Below, in pieces: positions 24,591 to 32,503 of a stretch of DNA of 35,078 bases. Source of the stretch: Pseudomonas sp. R-28-1W-6 (lineage in GTDB: Bacteria; Pseudomonadota; Gammaproteobacteria; Pseudomonadales; Pseudomonadaceae); assembly GCF_009799925.1 (NCBI RefSeq), contig NZ_WELK01000018.1, positions 1-35,078 of the forward strand. Direction: 5' to 3'. The number at the start of each line of letters is the position of its first letter. Position 1 is the first letter of the stretch. Under the pieces are notes generated by a model that saw nothing but the letters and a program-made list of their open reading frames with translations, made no database searches and was not told where the DNA came from. The translations under genes were made by a program, and so were the position numbers.

Positions 24591-25145
24591 ATGAACAGCA
24601 AGACAGCTCTGATCGTGGTGGATATCCAGAACGACTACTTCCCCGGTGGCCTGTGGACCCTGAGCAAGGTCGAGGCCGCAGCGGCCAAGGCGGCTCAGGT
24701 GATCGCCGTGTTCCGTGAGCGCGGCGATCTTGTCGTGCATATCCGCCATGAGTTCACCAGCGCCGACGCGCCTTTCTTCCGCCCCGGCAGCGAAGGCGCG
24801 CAACTGCACCCCAGCGTGATCAACCAGCCTAACGAGCCGGTTGTGCTCAAGCACTACATCAACTCCTTCCGGGAAACCGAGCTCAAGGTCGTACTGGATC
24901 GGCACGGCATCGAGGCCGTGGTTGTGGTGGGCAACATGAGCCACATGTGCGTGGACGGCATGACCCGCGCTGCCGTGGATTTTGGCTACGCCACCACCGT
25001 GCTGCACGATGCCTGCGCTACCCTCGACCTGGAGTTTAACGGCGTGAAAGTGCCTGCCGAACAGGTGCACGCGGCCTTTATGGCGGCGCTCAGCTTCGGC
25101 TACGCGCCGGTGATATCCACGGCCGAGTATCTGCAGGCGCTTTAG
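24591..25145 (+). CDS. Cysteine hydrolase, isochorismatase family
   Basis: The protein has 184 residues and the complete catalytic triad of the family: Asp11 in VVDIQNDYFPGG, Lys87 in VLKHYINSF and Cys120 in NMSHMCVDGMTR, where the cis-peptide-containing loop precedes the Cys. It hydrolyses amide-like or vinyl-ether bonds in the family. No fusion to an aryl-carrier domain is present, so it is not a siderophore-type EntB. GAGAGGA precedes the ATG. It lies just downstream of the haloperoxidase-like gene and probably shares its transcript. The specific substrate is unknown. Confidence 0.93.
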   Translation: MNSKTALIVVDIQNDYFPGGLWTLSKVEAAAAKAAQVIAVFRERGDLVVHIRHEFTSADAPFFRPGSEGAQLHPSVINQPNEPVVLKHYINSFRETELKVVLDRHGIEAVVVVGNMSHMCVDGMTRAAVDFGYATTVLHDACATLDLEFNGVKVPAEQVHAAFMAALSFGYAPVISTAEYLQAL

Positions 25146-25153
25146 GAAGCCTT

Positions 25154-25261
25154 ATGCAACAGACCATGACTTCGGCCGCGATGTTGGAAGCAATGCTGCA
25201 GGGCGCCAAGGAAGGCGAGGTGGCCAGGGTGGTCTGGCTGACGAATCGGAATGGTCTTTGA
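25154..25261 (+). CDS. Small 35-residue ORF between hydrolase genes
   Basis: The ORF starts MQQTMTSAAMLEAMLQGAKE with AGGAAG 5-10 bases upstream and ends TGA 16 bp before the next ATG. The N-terminal half is helical and Met/Ala-rich. I do not recognise it. It may be a small protein, or the surviving head of a longer gene whose body was deleted, given that the terminal VWLTNRNGL does not look like a natural end. Confidence 0.3.
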   Translation: MQQTMTSAAMLEAMLQGAKEGEVARVVWLTNRNGL

Positions 25262-25277
25262 ACCGGAGCGAGCGATC

Positions 25278-26126
25278 ATGAACCTATCCACTGCCGCCAG
25301 TACCGTTGCCAACCAGTTCGTCGAAGTCGACGGCCGGCGCCTGGCCTATCGCGTCATCGGCGCAGGTACGCCGCTGGTGCTGTGCCTGCGCTTTCGCGGC
25401 ACCATGGACGACTGGGACCCGGCCTTCCTCGATGGGCTGGCCGCGCGGCATTTCCGCGTGCATGTCTTCGACTACAGCGGCCTCGGCTGGTCCACCGGGC
25501 AGCCGAGCTATGACCCGGCCGCACTGGCCAAGGACATCATCGATCTGATTGGCGCGCTGGGGCTCGGTCGCGTGGTGCTGGGCGGCTGGTCGATTGGCGG
25601 CGTGGCGGCGCAACTGGTGTGGTTGCAGGCGCCACAACTGCTCAGCCACCTGGTGCTGATCGCCACCACGCCGCCCGGCCCGCTGGTCAAGACCGGCGAG
25701 CCACTGTTCTATGAGCTGGCCGCCCGCGACAACGATTTCGAGGATTTCGTCAGCCTGTTCTTCGAGCCGAGTTCGGCCAGCAGCCGCGAGGCGGCGCAGC
25801 GTTCGGCCGAGCGCATCGCCCGGCGCAGCGAAGGGCGCTGCCCGCCGGTGCCCTTTGCCTGGGCCGCGCAATTTCTCGGCGACGGGCCGCGCAACCCGAT
25901 GTTCCCGCTGCCGGTGGCGCTGGACGCTCTCAAGCAGACGCAAACGCCGGTGCTGCACCTGGGTGGCGATCACGACATCGTCTTCCCCGTGGAAAACTGG
26001 TACGCGCTCAATCGTGCCTTGCCCACCCTGCAATTACTGACCCTGCCCAGCACCGGGCACGGCCCGCAATCGCAGTATCCCGAGGCCAGCGCGGCGCATA
26101 TCGCGGCATTTGTTGAGAGCAGTTAG
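25278..26126 (+). CDS. Alpha/beta hydrolase
   Basis: The protein has 282 residues. It has the fold's landmarks: nucleophile Ser105 in LGGWSIGGVAAQL, the acidic residue in LHLGGDHDIVFP and the His in PSTGHGPQS. The usual HG oxyanion motif is replaced by LRFRGTMDDWDPAF. ATG at 25278 has GGAG about 11 bases upstream; an ATG at 25251 would extend it by nine codons without better support. It follows the isochorismatase-type gene on the same strand. The substrate is unknown, and the family includes esterases, lactonases and haloalkane dehalogenases. Confidence 0.9.
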   Translation: MNLSTAASTVANQFVEVDGRRLAYRVIGAGTPLVLCLRFRGTMDDWDPAFLDGLAARHFRVHVFDYSGLGWSTGQPSYDPAALAKDIIDLIGALGLGRVVLGGWSIGGVAAQLVWLQAPQLLSHLVLIATTPPGPLVKTGEPLFYELAARDNDFEDFVSLFFEPSSASSREAAQRSAERIARRSEGRCPPVPFAWAAQFLGDGPRNPMFPLPVALDALKQTQTPVLHLGGDHDIVFPVENWYALNRALPTLQLLTLPSTGHGPQSQYPEASAAHIAAFVESS

Positions 26127-26245
26127 GGCCTATTTCCAGCCATGGGGTGTCCGCTATCTGGCCGATAGTTGCCCAATCCGGATGCTCGCATTCCGCCACC
26201 CATGAGGCTGCCCGGCAGCCGCGACTCTTGCAGTGGGGGTATGTG

Positions 26246-26273
26246 TTGCCCTCGCAGAATGACTGTGTAGAAT
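26246..26273 (+). promoter_or_regulatory. Candidate sigma70 promoter for the small Cys protein
   Basis: TTGCCC (26246-26251) and TAGAAT (26268-26273) are separated by 16 bp, about 30 bp ahead of the TTG start at 26304 with its AGGAG. The -10 matches consensus at five of six positions. Confidence 0.4.
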
Positions 26274-26303
26274 CCCGCGCCCGAAAAAGCAGGAGACAAC
26301 ACG

Positions 26304-26630
26304 TTGGTCATTCATTACTTCGCGTCCCAGGAAAATGCTGCATGCGGACGCACTGGATCGAGCCTGAACAGTACCCAGGATGTAGCCCAGGTTTCATGCA
26401 AGCTCTGCCTTCGCTCTGTGGAAAAACGGGTTAGCGAGCCGGTGCGCAAGACCCCAAGCCTTGCCGAACTGAGAGCCGCCGCAAAGGCAGAGAAAGCTGC
26501 AGTGGCCGCTGCGGCAGTGGCCAAGCCGTCCGCGGCTATGTCACCTCGTGCCGAATGGCAGCAACGTCTGCAGCAATTGCCAGGTCGCAACCGCCTGCCG
26601 CGCGGCCTAGCTCGGCAATCGTTCATCTAG
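26304..26630 (+). CDS. Small hypothetical protein with Cys pairs and Ala/Lys-rich middle (TTG start)
   Basis: The protein has 108 residues. The frame opens with TTG at 26304 preceded by AGGAG at 26291-26295. No in-frame ATG lies nearby. The N-terminal part has ACGRTG and VSCKLCLRSVEKR, which together could hold a single metal through three or four Cys (CG...CKLC). A low-complexity Ala/Lys helix follows and then a basic C-terminus. I do not recognise a named family. The Cys spacing suggests a zinc-binding fold. It stands alone with its own candidate promoter. Confidence 0.65.
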   Translation: MVIHYFASQENAACGRTGSSLNSTQDVAQVSCKLCLRSVEKRVSEPVRKTPSLAELRAAAKAEKAAVAAAAVAKPSAAMSPRAEWQQRLQQLPGRNRLPRGLARQSFI

Positions 26631-26873
26631 CCGCTGCGGGCCGGATAGCGACGGTTTCGCCTTCGACCGTCGCCATGTCCGCTCAGGTTCCCGGTCTGTT
26701 GCGCTGCAAGGCTGAAGCAGCTGTTGCAAGGGGCTGCAACGGATGCTGGCCAGCACTGGCCAGAGCACCCCGAAACACCTGCTGTGCATGCACGGCGGCA
26801 AGTTCAATCTATGCGTTTCTGGTATCAGTGCTATCCGATTAGTTCTATTTATCAATCAATAGCCGGGGAGTAG

Positions 26874-26906
26874 CTTGCTTCTCTACGATTTCGTAGCGAG
26901 AGCAAG
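26874..26906 (+). promoter_or_regulatory. Hairpin overlapping the ribosome site of the exported hydrolase
   Basis: CTTGCTTCTCTACGA (26874-26888) folds onto TCGTAGCGAGAGCAAG (26891-26906) with one bulged base. The GAGAG that should serve as ribosome site for the ATG at 26909 sits inside the stem. It may instead be a dyad operator. Confidence 0.4.
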
Positions 26907-26908
26907 CC

Positions 26909-28000
26909 ATGACCCCGCGCATCATCCGCCAGTGCATAGCCGCAGCCAAGGCGGGCACTCTTTGTCTGTCTCTGTGCACCTGTGTCGCCGTCAATGCTGC
27001 TGAGAGCAGCCCGCTGGTCATCAAGGCCCAGGGCAGCCTGATTGCCGGTGGAGGGGCGATCACCCAGCCGGGTGTCTTCGATCCCTATAACCCGACCAAG
27101 CCCGATGGCCAGAGCTACCACGGCGATCACGTGTATGCGTTCTACCAGGTTCCGCTCGACGCCCGGCCGTTGCCCATCGTCATGTGGCACGGCGCCGGGC
27201 AGTCCGCGAAATCCTGGGAGACGACGGCCGACGGTCGCGAGGGATTCCAGAACATCTTCCTGCGCCGCGGTTTCACCACCTATCTGATCGACCAGCCGCG
27301 CCGTGGCGATGCGGGGCGCAGCCTGGTTGAAACGACCATCAAGCCGGTGGCGGACGAGCAGATGTGGTTCAACCAGTTCCGCATCGGCCGGTGGCCGGAA
27401 ACCTTCAAGGGAAGCCAGTTTCCACCTGGCCAGGAGGCGCAGGAGCAGTTCTTCCGCTCGATGACGCCCAACACCGGCCCCTACGACATGGAGGTCGTTT
27501 CCGATGGCGTATCGGCCCTGCTGGAAAAGACCGGTCCGGCCATCCTGTTCACCCATTCCCAGGCGGGCGGGCCCGGCTGGCTGACCGCGATCAAGAGCCG
27601 CCATGTGCGCGCCATCGTGGCCTTCGAGCCGGGCAGCAGCTTCGTGTTTCCGGAGGGCGAAGCGCCTGCTCCAATTCCCAGCGCGTTCGACACGGTCTCG
27701 GCGCAGGTCGTGCCGAAGGCGCAGTTCGAAGCGCTGACGCGCATTCCCATCGTCATCTTCTATGGCGACAACATTCCGACCCAGCCGGTGAGCCTCCCTG
27801 CCCAGGACAGTTGGCGTGCACGACTGGAAATGGCGCGCCTGTGGCGGGATGCGGTGAACCGGCATGGCGGTGACGTCAGGCTCATCCATCTGCCGGAGAT
27901 CGGCATCAGGGGCAACAGCCACTTCCCATTCTCCGACCTCAACAACGTCGAGATCGCGGACCTGGTTGCGCAGTTCCTCGCGGAGAAGGATCTGGATTGA
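26909..28000 (+). CDS. Exported alpha/beta hydrolase/esterase
   Basis: The protein has 363 residues with a signal peptide near residues 8-31 (GTLCLSLCTCVAVNAAES). The body has an alpha/beta fold: PIVMWHGAGQSAKSWE as the oxyanion region, nucleophile Ser217 in LFTHSQAGGPGW, YGDNIPTQP with a likely acid, and the His in GNSHFPFSD. It is followed 50 bp later by a second exported hydrolase, a cupin and a CMD-like protein, all with leader sequences. The cluster looks like a periplasmic detoxification or catabolic unit. The substrate is unknown. Confidence 0.88.
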   Translation: MTPRIIRQCIAAAKAGTLCLSLCTCVAVNAAESSPLVIKAQGSLIAGGGAITQPGVFDPYNPTKPDGQSYHGDHVYAFYQVPLDARPLPIVMWHGAGQSAKSWETTADGREGFQNIFLRRGFTTYLIDQPRRGDAGRSLVETTIKPVADEQMWFNQFRIGRWPETFKGSQFPPGQEAQEQFFRSMTPNTGPYDMEVVSDGVSALLEKTGPAILFTHSQAGGPGWLTAIKSRHVRAIVAFEPGSSFVFPEGEAPAPIPSAFDTVSAQVVPKAQFEALTRIPIVIFYGDNIPTQPVSLPAQDSWRARLEMARLWRDAVNRHGGDVRLIHLPEIGIRGNSHFPFSDLNNVEIADLVAQFLAEKDLD

Positions 28001-28050
28001 CCACGCGCGGCCTTGCTTGCCGCGCTTTCAGAATTGGCAGGAGTATTTCT

Positions 28051-29103
28051 ATGAAGCAGACGATAAAAGCCACCCTCATGGCGGCCATGATCGGGGTGGC
28101 GACAAGCGAGGCCGGTGCGGCGGATTACCAGCAGAATCCGTTCACCCTGGCCTACGAAGGCGCGATCACCGGGAACGAGCCGGGCCAGGTCAACATCCAC
28201 CCGGTCACCTACAAGCTCAATGGCCTGGACATCGCCGCCAACGTCTACACCCCGGCCAACTATGACCCGGCGAAGCAATATGCCGCAGTCGTCGTGGCGC
28301 ACCCCAACGGCGGGGTGAAGGAGCAGGTCGCCGGGCTCTACGCCCAGCACCTGGCCGAGCGGGGCTACATCACCATCGCGGCGGATGCGGCGTATCAGGG
28401 TGCCAGCGGTGGTCAGCCGCGCAACGTGGACAAGCCCGCCTACCGCACCGAGGACATCCACGGCATGGCGGACTTCATCGCCGGGTATGCCGGGGTCGAC
28501 AGTGCGCGCCTGGGCTTGCTCGGCATCTGCGGTGGCGGCGGCTATTCGCTGAAGGCCGCGCAAACCGACAAGCGCTTCAAGTCCATCGCCACCCTGAGCA
28601 TGTTCAATTCCGGTCGGGTGCGGCGCAACGGCTACGTGGACTCGCAGCTGTCCACCATTCAGGAACGCCTGCGGCAGGCTTCCGCGGCCCGCGCCCAGGA
28701 GGCGGCCGGTGGCGAAGTGCGCTATGCGGGTGATGCCAACCTGACTGACGAGCAGATCGCCAAGTTGCCGTTCGACCTGTATCGCCAGGGCTACCAGTAC
28801 TACTGGAAGACGCACGCGCACCCCAACTCGACCTTCAAGTACACCATGAGCAGCTTGCTGGACCTGATGAGCTTCGATGCCACCAACCAGATCGAGCTGA
28901 TCGACAGGCCGCTGCTGCTGATCGCCGGCAGCCAGGCCGACAGCCTGTACATGAGCGAGGAGGCGTTCGCCAAGGCCAGCGGCACCCAGGACAAGGAGCT
29001 GTTCAAGATCGAGGGCGCCACCCATATCGAAACCTACTGGGTGCCGAAGTATGTGGACGCCGCCATGGGCAAGTTGACCGCGTTCTTCGCCAGAACGCTG
29101 TGA
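28051..29103 (+). CDS. Exported alpha/beta hydrolase with candidate Cys nucleophile (YcjY/dienelactone-hydrolase-like)
   Basis: The protein has 350 residues. The start MKQTIKATLMAAMIG at 28051 has GGCAGGAG upstream; longer in-frame starts from 27997 lack a ribosome site. Residues 1-24 form a signal peptide. The fold has VVVAHPNGGVKEQ, then LGLLGICGGGGYSLKAA in which Cys160 takes the nucleophile position, LIAGSQADSLYMSEE as the acid region, and IEGATHIETYW with the His. Cys-type nucleophile elbows occur in dienelactone hydrolases and YcjY-type proteins. It is part of the four-gene exported cluster. Confidence 0.88.
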   Translation: MKQTIKATLMAAMIGVATSEAGAADYQQNPFTLAYEGAITGNEPGQVNIHPVTYKLNGLDIAANVYTPANYDPAKQYAAVVVAHPNGGVKEQVAGLYAQHLAERGYITIAADAAYQGASGGQPRNVDKPAYRTEDIHGMADFIAGYAGVDSARLGLLGICGGGGYSLKAAQTDKRFKSIATLSMFNSGRVRRNGYVDSQLSTIQERLRQASAARAQEAAGGEVRYAGDANLTDEQIAKLPFDLYRQGYQYYWKTHAHPNSTFKYTMSSLLDLMSFDATNQIELIDRPLLLIAGSQADSLYMSEEAFAKASGTQDKELFKIEGATHIETYWVPKYVDAAMGKLTAFFARTL

Positions 29104-29121
29104 TCGGGAGGACTCGTCAGC

Positions 29122-29607
29122 ATGAACAAGACCCTGCTGGGGATCGCGGCATGCGCCGCGCTTCCCTTCGCCAACGCGGCCGGCGAGAGCGATGCCGCCG
29201 TGGCCGCCCAACAGATCACCCGCGCCGGTTCCCAGGCTTCGGCCGCCGGGCCGGCCGACTACTTCACCGGCCGGGTGCGCGTCGATCCCTTGTTCCCGGC
29301 CAGCGGCGAGATCAATGCCTCCGGCGCCTATGTGACGTTCGAGCCGGGCGCGCGCTCGGCCTGGCACACCCACCCGGCCGGCCAGCGCCTGGTGGTGGTG
29401 TCCGGCGTGGGTTTGCTCCAGGAATGGGGCAAGCCCGTGCAGCAGATCCAGCCAGGCGATGTGATCGTCTGCCCGGCGGGCGTCAAGCACTGGCACGGGG
29501 CCGCCGCCAAGACCGCCATGACCCATCTGGCGGTGACCGGCGCGGTGGATGGCAAGAGCGTGGCATGGCTGGAGAAGGTCAGCGATGATCAATACAACGC
29601 CCGCTAG
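29122..29607 (+). CDS. Exported cupin-domain protein
   Basis: The protein has 161 residues. A signal peptide (residues 1-20, cleaved near ANA) precedes a single cupin barrel. Cupin motif 1 is WHTHPAGQRLVVVSGVG (His82, His84, Gln88 in place of the usual Glu) and motif 2 is GDVIVCPAGVKHWHGA (His123/His125). A metal-binding site is therefore plausible. GGGAGGA precedes the ATG, and the gene overlaps the next one by 23 bp. The family supports oxygenase, isomerase or small-molecule binding roles, and no specific reaction can be assigned. Confidence 0.9.
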   Translation: MNKTLLGIAACAALPFANAAGESDAAVAAQQITRAGSQASAAGPADYFTGRVRVDPLFPASGEINASGAYVTFEPGARSAWHTHPAGQRLVVVSGVGLLQEWGKPVQQIQPGDVIVCPAGVKHWHGAAAKTAMTHLAVTGAVDGKSVAWLEKVSDDQYNAR

Positions 29608-30394
29608 GGCTCGCAAGTCCGCCGTGCGGGTCGCGGCATTGATGCTGATGGGGCTGGCGATTACGCCGAGCCACGCCGGCCAGCCTCCCCAGGAGCCGCA
29701 AGCCATGTCTGCTGCACAACCCACCGCCGAGACACTGTCCGCCAGGCAACGGGCCATCCCGCTGATTGCGGCTGCCATGGCGGTGAGTGACATGCCCAGG
29801 CTCAATGCGGCCTTGAATCAGGGGCTGGATGCGGGGTTGAGCGTCAGCGAAGCGAAGGAGATCCTGGTGCAGCTCTACGCCTATACCGGTTTTCCGCGCA
29901 GCCTCAACGCGCTCGGTGAGCTGATGAGGGTGGTGGAAGCGCGCAAGCAGCGCGGTATTCAGGACGCTCCGGGGCGCGAGCCCAGCCGCGTCATTGCCAC
30001 CGGCGATGAACTCCTGGCGGTGGGCAAGGCCAACCAGACCCGCATCGCCGGCGCCCCCGTACAGGGCCCGCTGTTCGAGTTCGCTCCGGTCATCAATGAG
30101 TACCTGCAGGCCCACCTGTTCGGCGCCATCTTCGAGCGCGACAACCTGGACTGGCAGAGCCGTGAGTTGGCCACGGTCGGGGCCCTGGCCGCCACGCCCG
30201 GGGTGGAGCCGCAGCTGCGCTCGCACATGGCCGCCAGCATGAGGGTAGGCCTGAGCGCCTCGCAGTTGCGTCAGTTGATCCAGGAACTGGCCGAGCAGGG
30301 TGCTAGCGATGCCGCCCAGCGCGCCCGCGAGGCGCTGGATGCTGCGCAGAAGGGGGGCGAATCAATCCGCGTAACGCAGGGCATCGCGAAATAG
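29585..30394 (+). CDS. Exported carboxymuconolactone-decarboxylase-like (CMD) protein
   Basis: The protein has 269 residues. A leader (AALMLMGLAITPSHAG) is followed by two CMD-like helical repeats: GLDAGLSVSEAKEILVQLYA with YTGFPRSLNAL, then ELATVGALAATPGVEPQLRS with GLSASQLRQLIQ. The AhpD-type CxxC pair is absent, so peroxidase activity of that type is not expected. An in-frame ATG at 29549 would place twelve residues before the leader, so 29585, with GAGAAGG upstream, is preferred. It is the last gene of the exported cluster and converges on a LysR gene with a 33-bp overlap. Confidence 0.88.
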   Translation: MINTTPARARKSAVRVAALMLMGLAITPSHAGQPPQEPQAMSAAQPTAETLSARQRAIPLIAAAMAVSDMPRLNAALNQGLDAGLSVSEAKEILVQLYAYTGFPRSLNALGELMRVVEARKQRGIQDAPGREPSRVIATGDELLAVGKANQTRIAGAPVQGPLFEFAPVINEYLQAHLFGAIFERDNLDWQSRELATVGALAATPGVEPQLRSHMAASMRVGLSASQLRQLIQELAEQGASDAAQRAREALDAAQKGGESIRVTQGIAK

Positions 30395-31255
30395 CGTGAA
30401 AGCGGGCGAGGTCTGGCGCCGGCTCGGGTAGTAGAGGTGGTACCCCGAGAACGGCTCGCACCAGTCCGCCAGCACCCGTATCAAGCGACCGTCCGCGACA
30501 TGGGGCTGCACCTGGTCCTCGGGCATGTAGGCCAGCCCTAGCCCCTTGAGGGCGGCCTCCAGGCGCATGGCGATGTTGTTGAACACCAGTTGGCCTTCGA
30601 CACGCACCTTCAGCTCCTGGCCCTTTTTCTCGAACTCCCAGGGGAAGATGCCGCCATAGGTCGGCAGGCGAATGTTGATGCAGTTGTGCTGCATCAGGTC
30701 GCGCGGAACCTTGGGCTTCGCATAGCGGGAGAAGTACGCCGGGGAACCGACCACCGCCATGCGCATGTCGGGGCCGATGCGCACCGCGATCATGTCCTTG
30801 GCGACTTGCTCGCCCAGCCGCACGCCGGCGTCGTAGCCTTCAGCCACGATATCGGTCAGGCCGTAGTCGACGATGATCTCGATGCTGAGATCCGGATTGT
30901 CGGGCAGCAGCTTCGCCAATACGGGCTGCAGGATGGTGATCGCGGCATGCTCGCCGGCCGTGATGCGCAGCTTGCCTGCCGGCTTGTCGCGAAACTCGCT
31001 GAGCAACCCCAGCTCGGTGTCGATTTCCTCGAACCGGGGGGCGACCACCCGCAGCAGATGCTCTCCCGCCTCTGTGGGGGAAACGCTGCGGGTGGTGCGT
31101 GCCAGCAACCTGACGCCCAGGCGCTCCTCCAGCTGACGCATGGCCCGGCTCAAGGCCGGCTGCGACATGCCGAGCTTGGCGGCGGCGCGGGTGAAGCTGC
31201 GCTCCTGGGCCACGATTGAAAAGATCGCGAGCTGGTCGTAGCTATTGGCGGCCAT
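30362..31255 (-). CDS. LysR family transcriptional regulator
   Basis: The protein has 297 residues. The winged helix is FSIVAQERSFTRAAAKLGMS with QPALSRAMRQLEERLGVRLL. The effector domain follows (LRITAGEHAAITILQPVLAK, YDAGVRLGEQVAKDMIAVRI), typical of the CrgA-type subfamily. GAGGA precedes the ATG. It is tail-to-tail with the CMD gene. On its 5' side an SDR gene fragment lies on the other strand, so its ancestral target may have been that SDR. It may also regulate the exported hydrolase/cupin/CMD cluster. Confidence 0.92.
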   Translation of the reverse strand: MAANSYDQLAIFSIVAQERSFTRAAAKLGMSQPALSRAMRQLEERLGVRLLARTTRSVSPTEAGEHLLRVVAPRFEEIDTELGLLSEFRDKPAGKLRITAGEHAAITILQPVLAKLLPDNPDLSIEIIVDYGLTDIVAEGYDAGVRLGEQVAKDMIAVRIGPDMRMAVVGSPAYFSRYAKPKVPRDLMQHNCINIRLPTYGGIFPWEFEKKGQELKVRVEGQLVFNNIAMRLEAALKGLGLAYMPEDQVQPHVADGRLIRVLADWCEPFSGYHLYYPSRRQTSPAFTLFRDALRYAD

Positions 31256-31327
31256 TTATGCGTCCTCGGTATGAACCCATTGCGATTGTGCCATCTAGTG
31301 TGGTCTGTCGCGCGGGTCTAGATTGCC

Positions 31328-31480
31328 TTTGCCAAGGGCCGCGCCGGCACGCCCGATGAGGTCGGCGCGGTGGCTGCTTTGTTGATGGGGGCAGAGGGCA
31401 CCTTTATCACCGGCAGCGATTTCCTGATGGATGGTGGTGTCACCTCGGCCTACTGGTTCGGTGAACTGGCGCCCAAGTAG
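31328..31480 (+). pseudogene. C-terminal fragment of a short-chain dehydrogenase
   Basis: The last 50 codons of an SDR are intact: AKGRAGTPDEVGAVAALLMG and FITGSDFLMDGGVTSAYWFG, with the conserved GSDFLMDGG signature, ending in TAG at 31480. No N-terminal Rossmann region precedes it, because the upstream 70 bp is the LysR control region. It is a truncated remnant. The ~250 bp after it (31481-31728) holds no gene I can support. Confidence 0.7.
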
Positions 31481-31728
31481 CTCCTGGCTGATGGTCAAAC
31501 CCTTTCGACTCCTTGCTCACCAGCGTGGCTGGGTGCCTTTCTCTCGGAGGTCAGCCGGCCTGTCGATGCCAGAGGGGGAGGGGGCGGATTTATTGTCCTC
31601 GTGCCGAGCGCCATGTCTTGGCCGGGAGTCGCCAGTTGCGACAGACTGGAGTCGGCCATTAGCTGCCTGTTGGGGCCGACTGAAATCGACCCGGAGCTGA
31701 CGGTCAGCAGCGTCAATATCGTGGTCTG

Positions 31729-32088
31729 TCACCGATTGTCCCCCTGAATGACGCCGTCCGCCACGCGCCACTGCACCCGCAGGGTGATATGGCTGGCATC
31801 AATTTCGGTCACCACTTGAACCACAGTCACGCGGGACTCCCAGCGGCGGATGGCCTCGACGGCCTCGCGCACCAGGTGCGGCACTACGCGGTTGTTCGGC
31901 CACTCCATGTAGTGGTCAATATCGCTGCCGAAGTCCAGCCGATGCGGATCGCTGCCGAGCGGTGTGGTGAGGATGATGCGGATGGCCTGGTCGATATCGC
32001 GCAGGCCCTCGACCACCTCACCGGGCATGCCGAGGGCCGGCTGCCAGTAGGCGGCGTTGATGCGGGTGTAGGGAATGGGCGTAGTCAT
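31729..32088 (-). pseudogene. Phage baseplate assembly protein W (gpW/gp25 family), C-terminus altered
   Basis: The 119-residue frame starts MTTPIPYTRINAAYWQPALG and has the gpW/gp25 features DIDQAIRIILTTPLGSDPHR, LVREAVEAIRRWE and TLRVQWRVADGVI. The ending QGDNR is abrupt, where related proteins carry a few more residues. The ATG overlaps an upstream TGA (ATGA), as in tail operons where V precedes W. No J, I or other tail genes follow, so this is prophage debris. It may be intact enough to fold but has no functional partners here. Confidence 0.7.
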
Positions 32089-32159
32089 GCGCCCATGGTG
32101 GCCGCTTGGACTACGCTGAGCTCTTAATCGGGTTTAAAGATCCCCGCTAGGAGGATGGT

Positions 32160-32405
32160 ATGAATCGCATGTTCTTGATCGTTAACCTCATTTGGATGGT
32201 TAGTGCGGCGCATGGCCAGACCTTTTATGGCAACGAGTGCACCGAGGATTGCTCCGGGCACGAAGCCGGGTATGAGTGGGCAGAGGACAACGACATCGAT
32301 GATGTTGATGACTGTTCCGGGAATTCGAACTCGTTTAACGAAGGTTGTGAGTCCTATGTTGAAGATAATAACGACGAGTATGAGGATGAGGATGAGGATG
32401 AATAG
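32160..32405 (+). CDS. Small exported acidic protein with conserved-looking Cys
   Basis: The protein has 81 residues. Residues 1-19 form a signal peptide (MNRMFLIVNLIWMVSAAHG). The mature part is FYGNECTEDCSGHEAGYEWA with two further Cys (DDC, EGC), then an acidic tail of Asp/Glu. TAGGAGG sits directly upstream. I recall similar GHEAGYEWAE proteins as recurrent cargo in accessory regions of several genera, but this is memory, not a search. Function unknown. The acidic tail and Cys suggest a metal-binding or disulfide-stabilised secreted peptide. It is oriented opposite to the phage fragments around it. Confidence 0.75.
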   Translation: MNRMFLIVNLIWMVSAAHGQTFYGNECTEDCSGHEAGYEWAEDNDIDDVDDCSGNSNSFNEGCESYVEDNNDEYEDEDEDE

Positions 32406-32503
32406 CTGCCCCCTAACCAATCGCTCAGGGTAGGCGCCATGAAGCCCCGATAGATCTCGAAGCGTTTTTTCACCAAACATTCTTCGGTCTCAATAGCCTG
32501 ACG

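Noticed and set aside
23643..25070. Minus-strand 475-residue open frame
   Set aside because: It is the antisense of two well-supported enzymes with catalytic residues.
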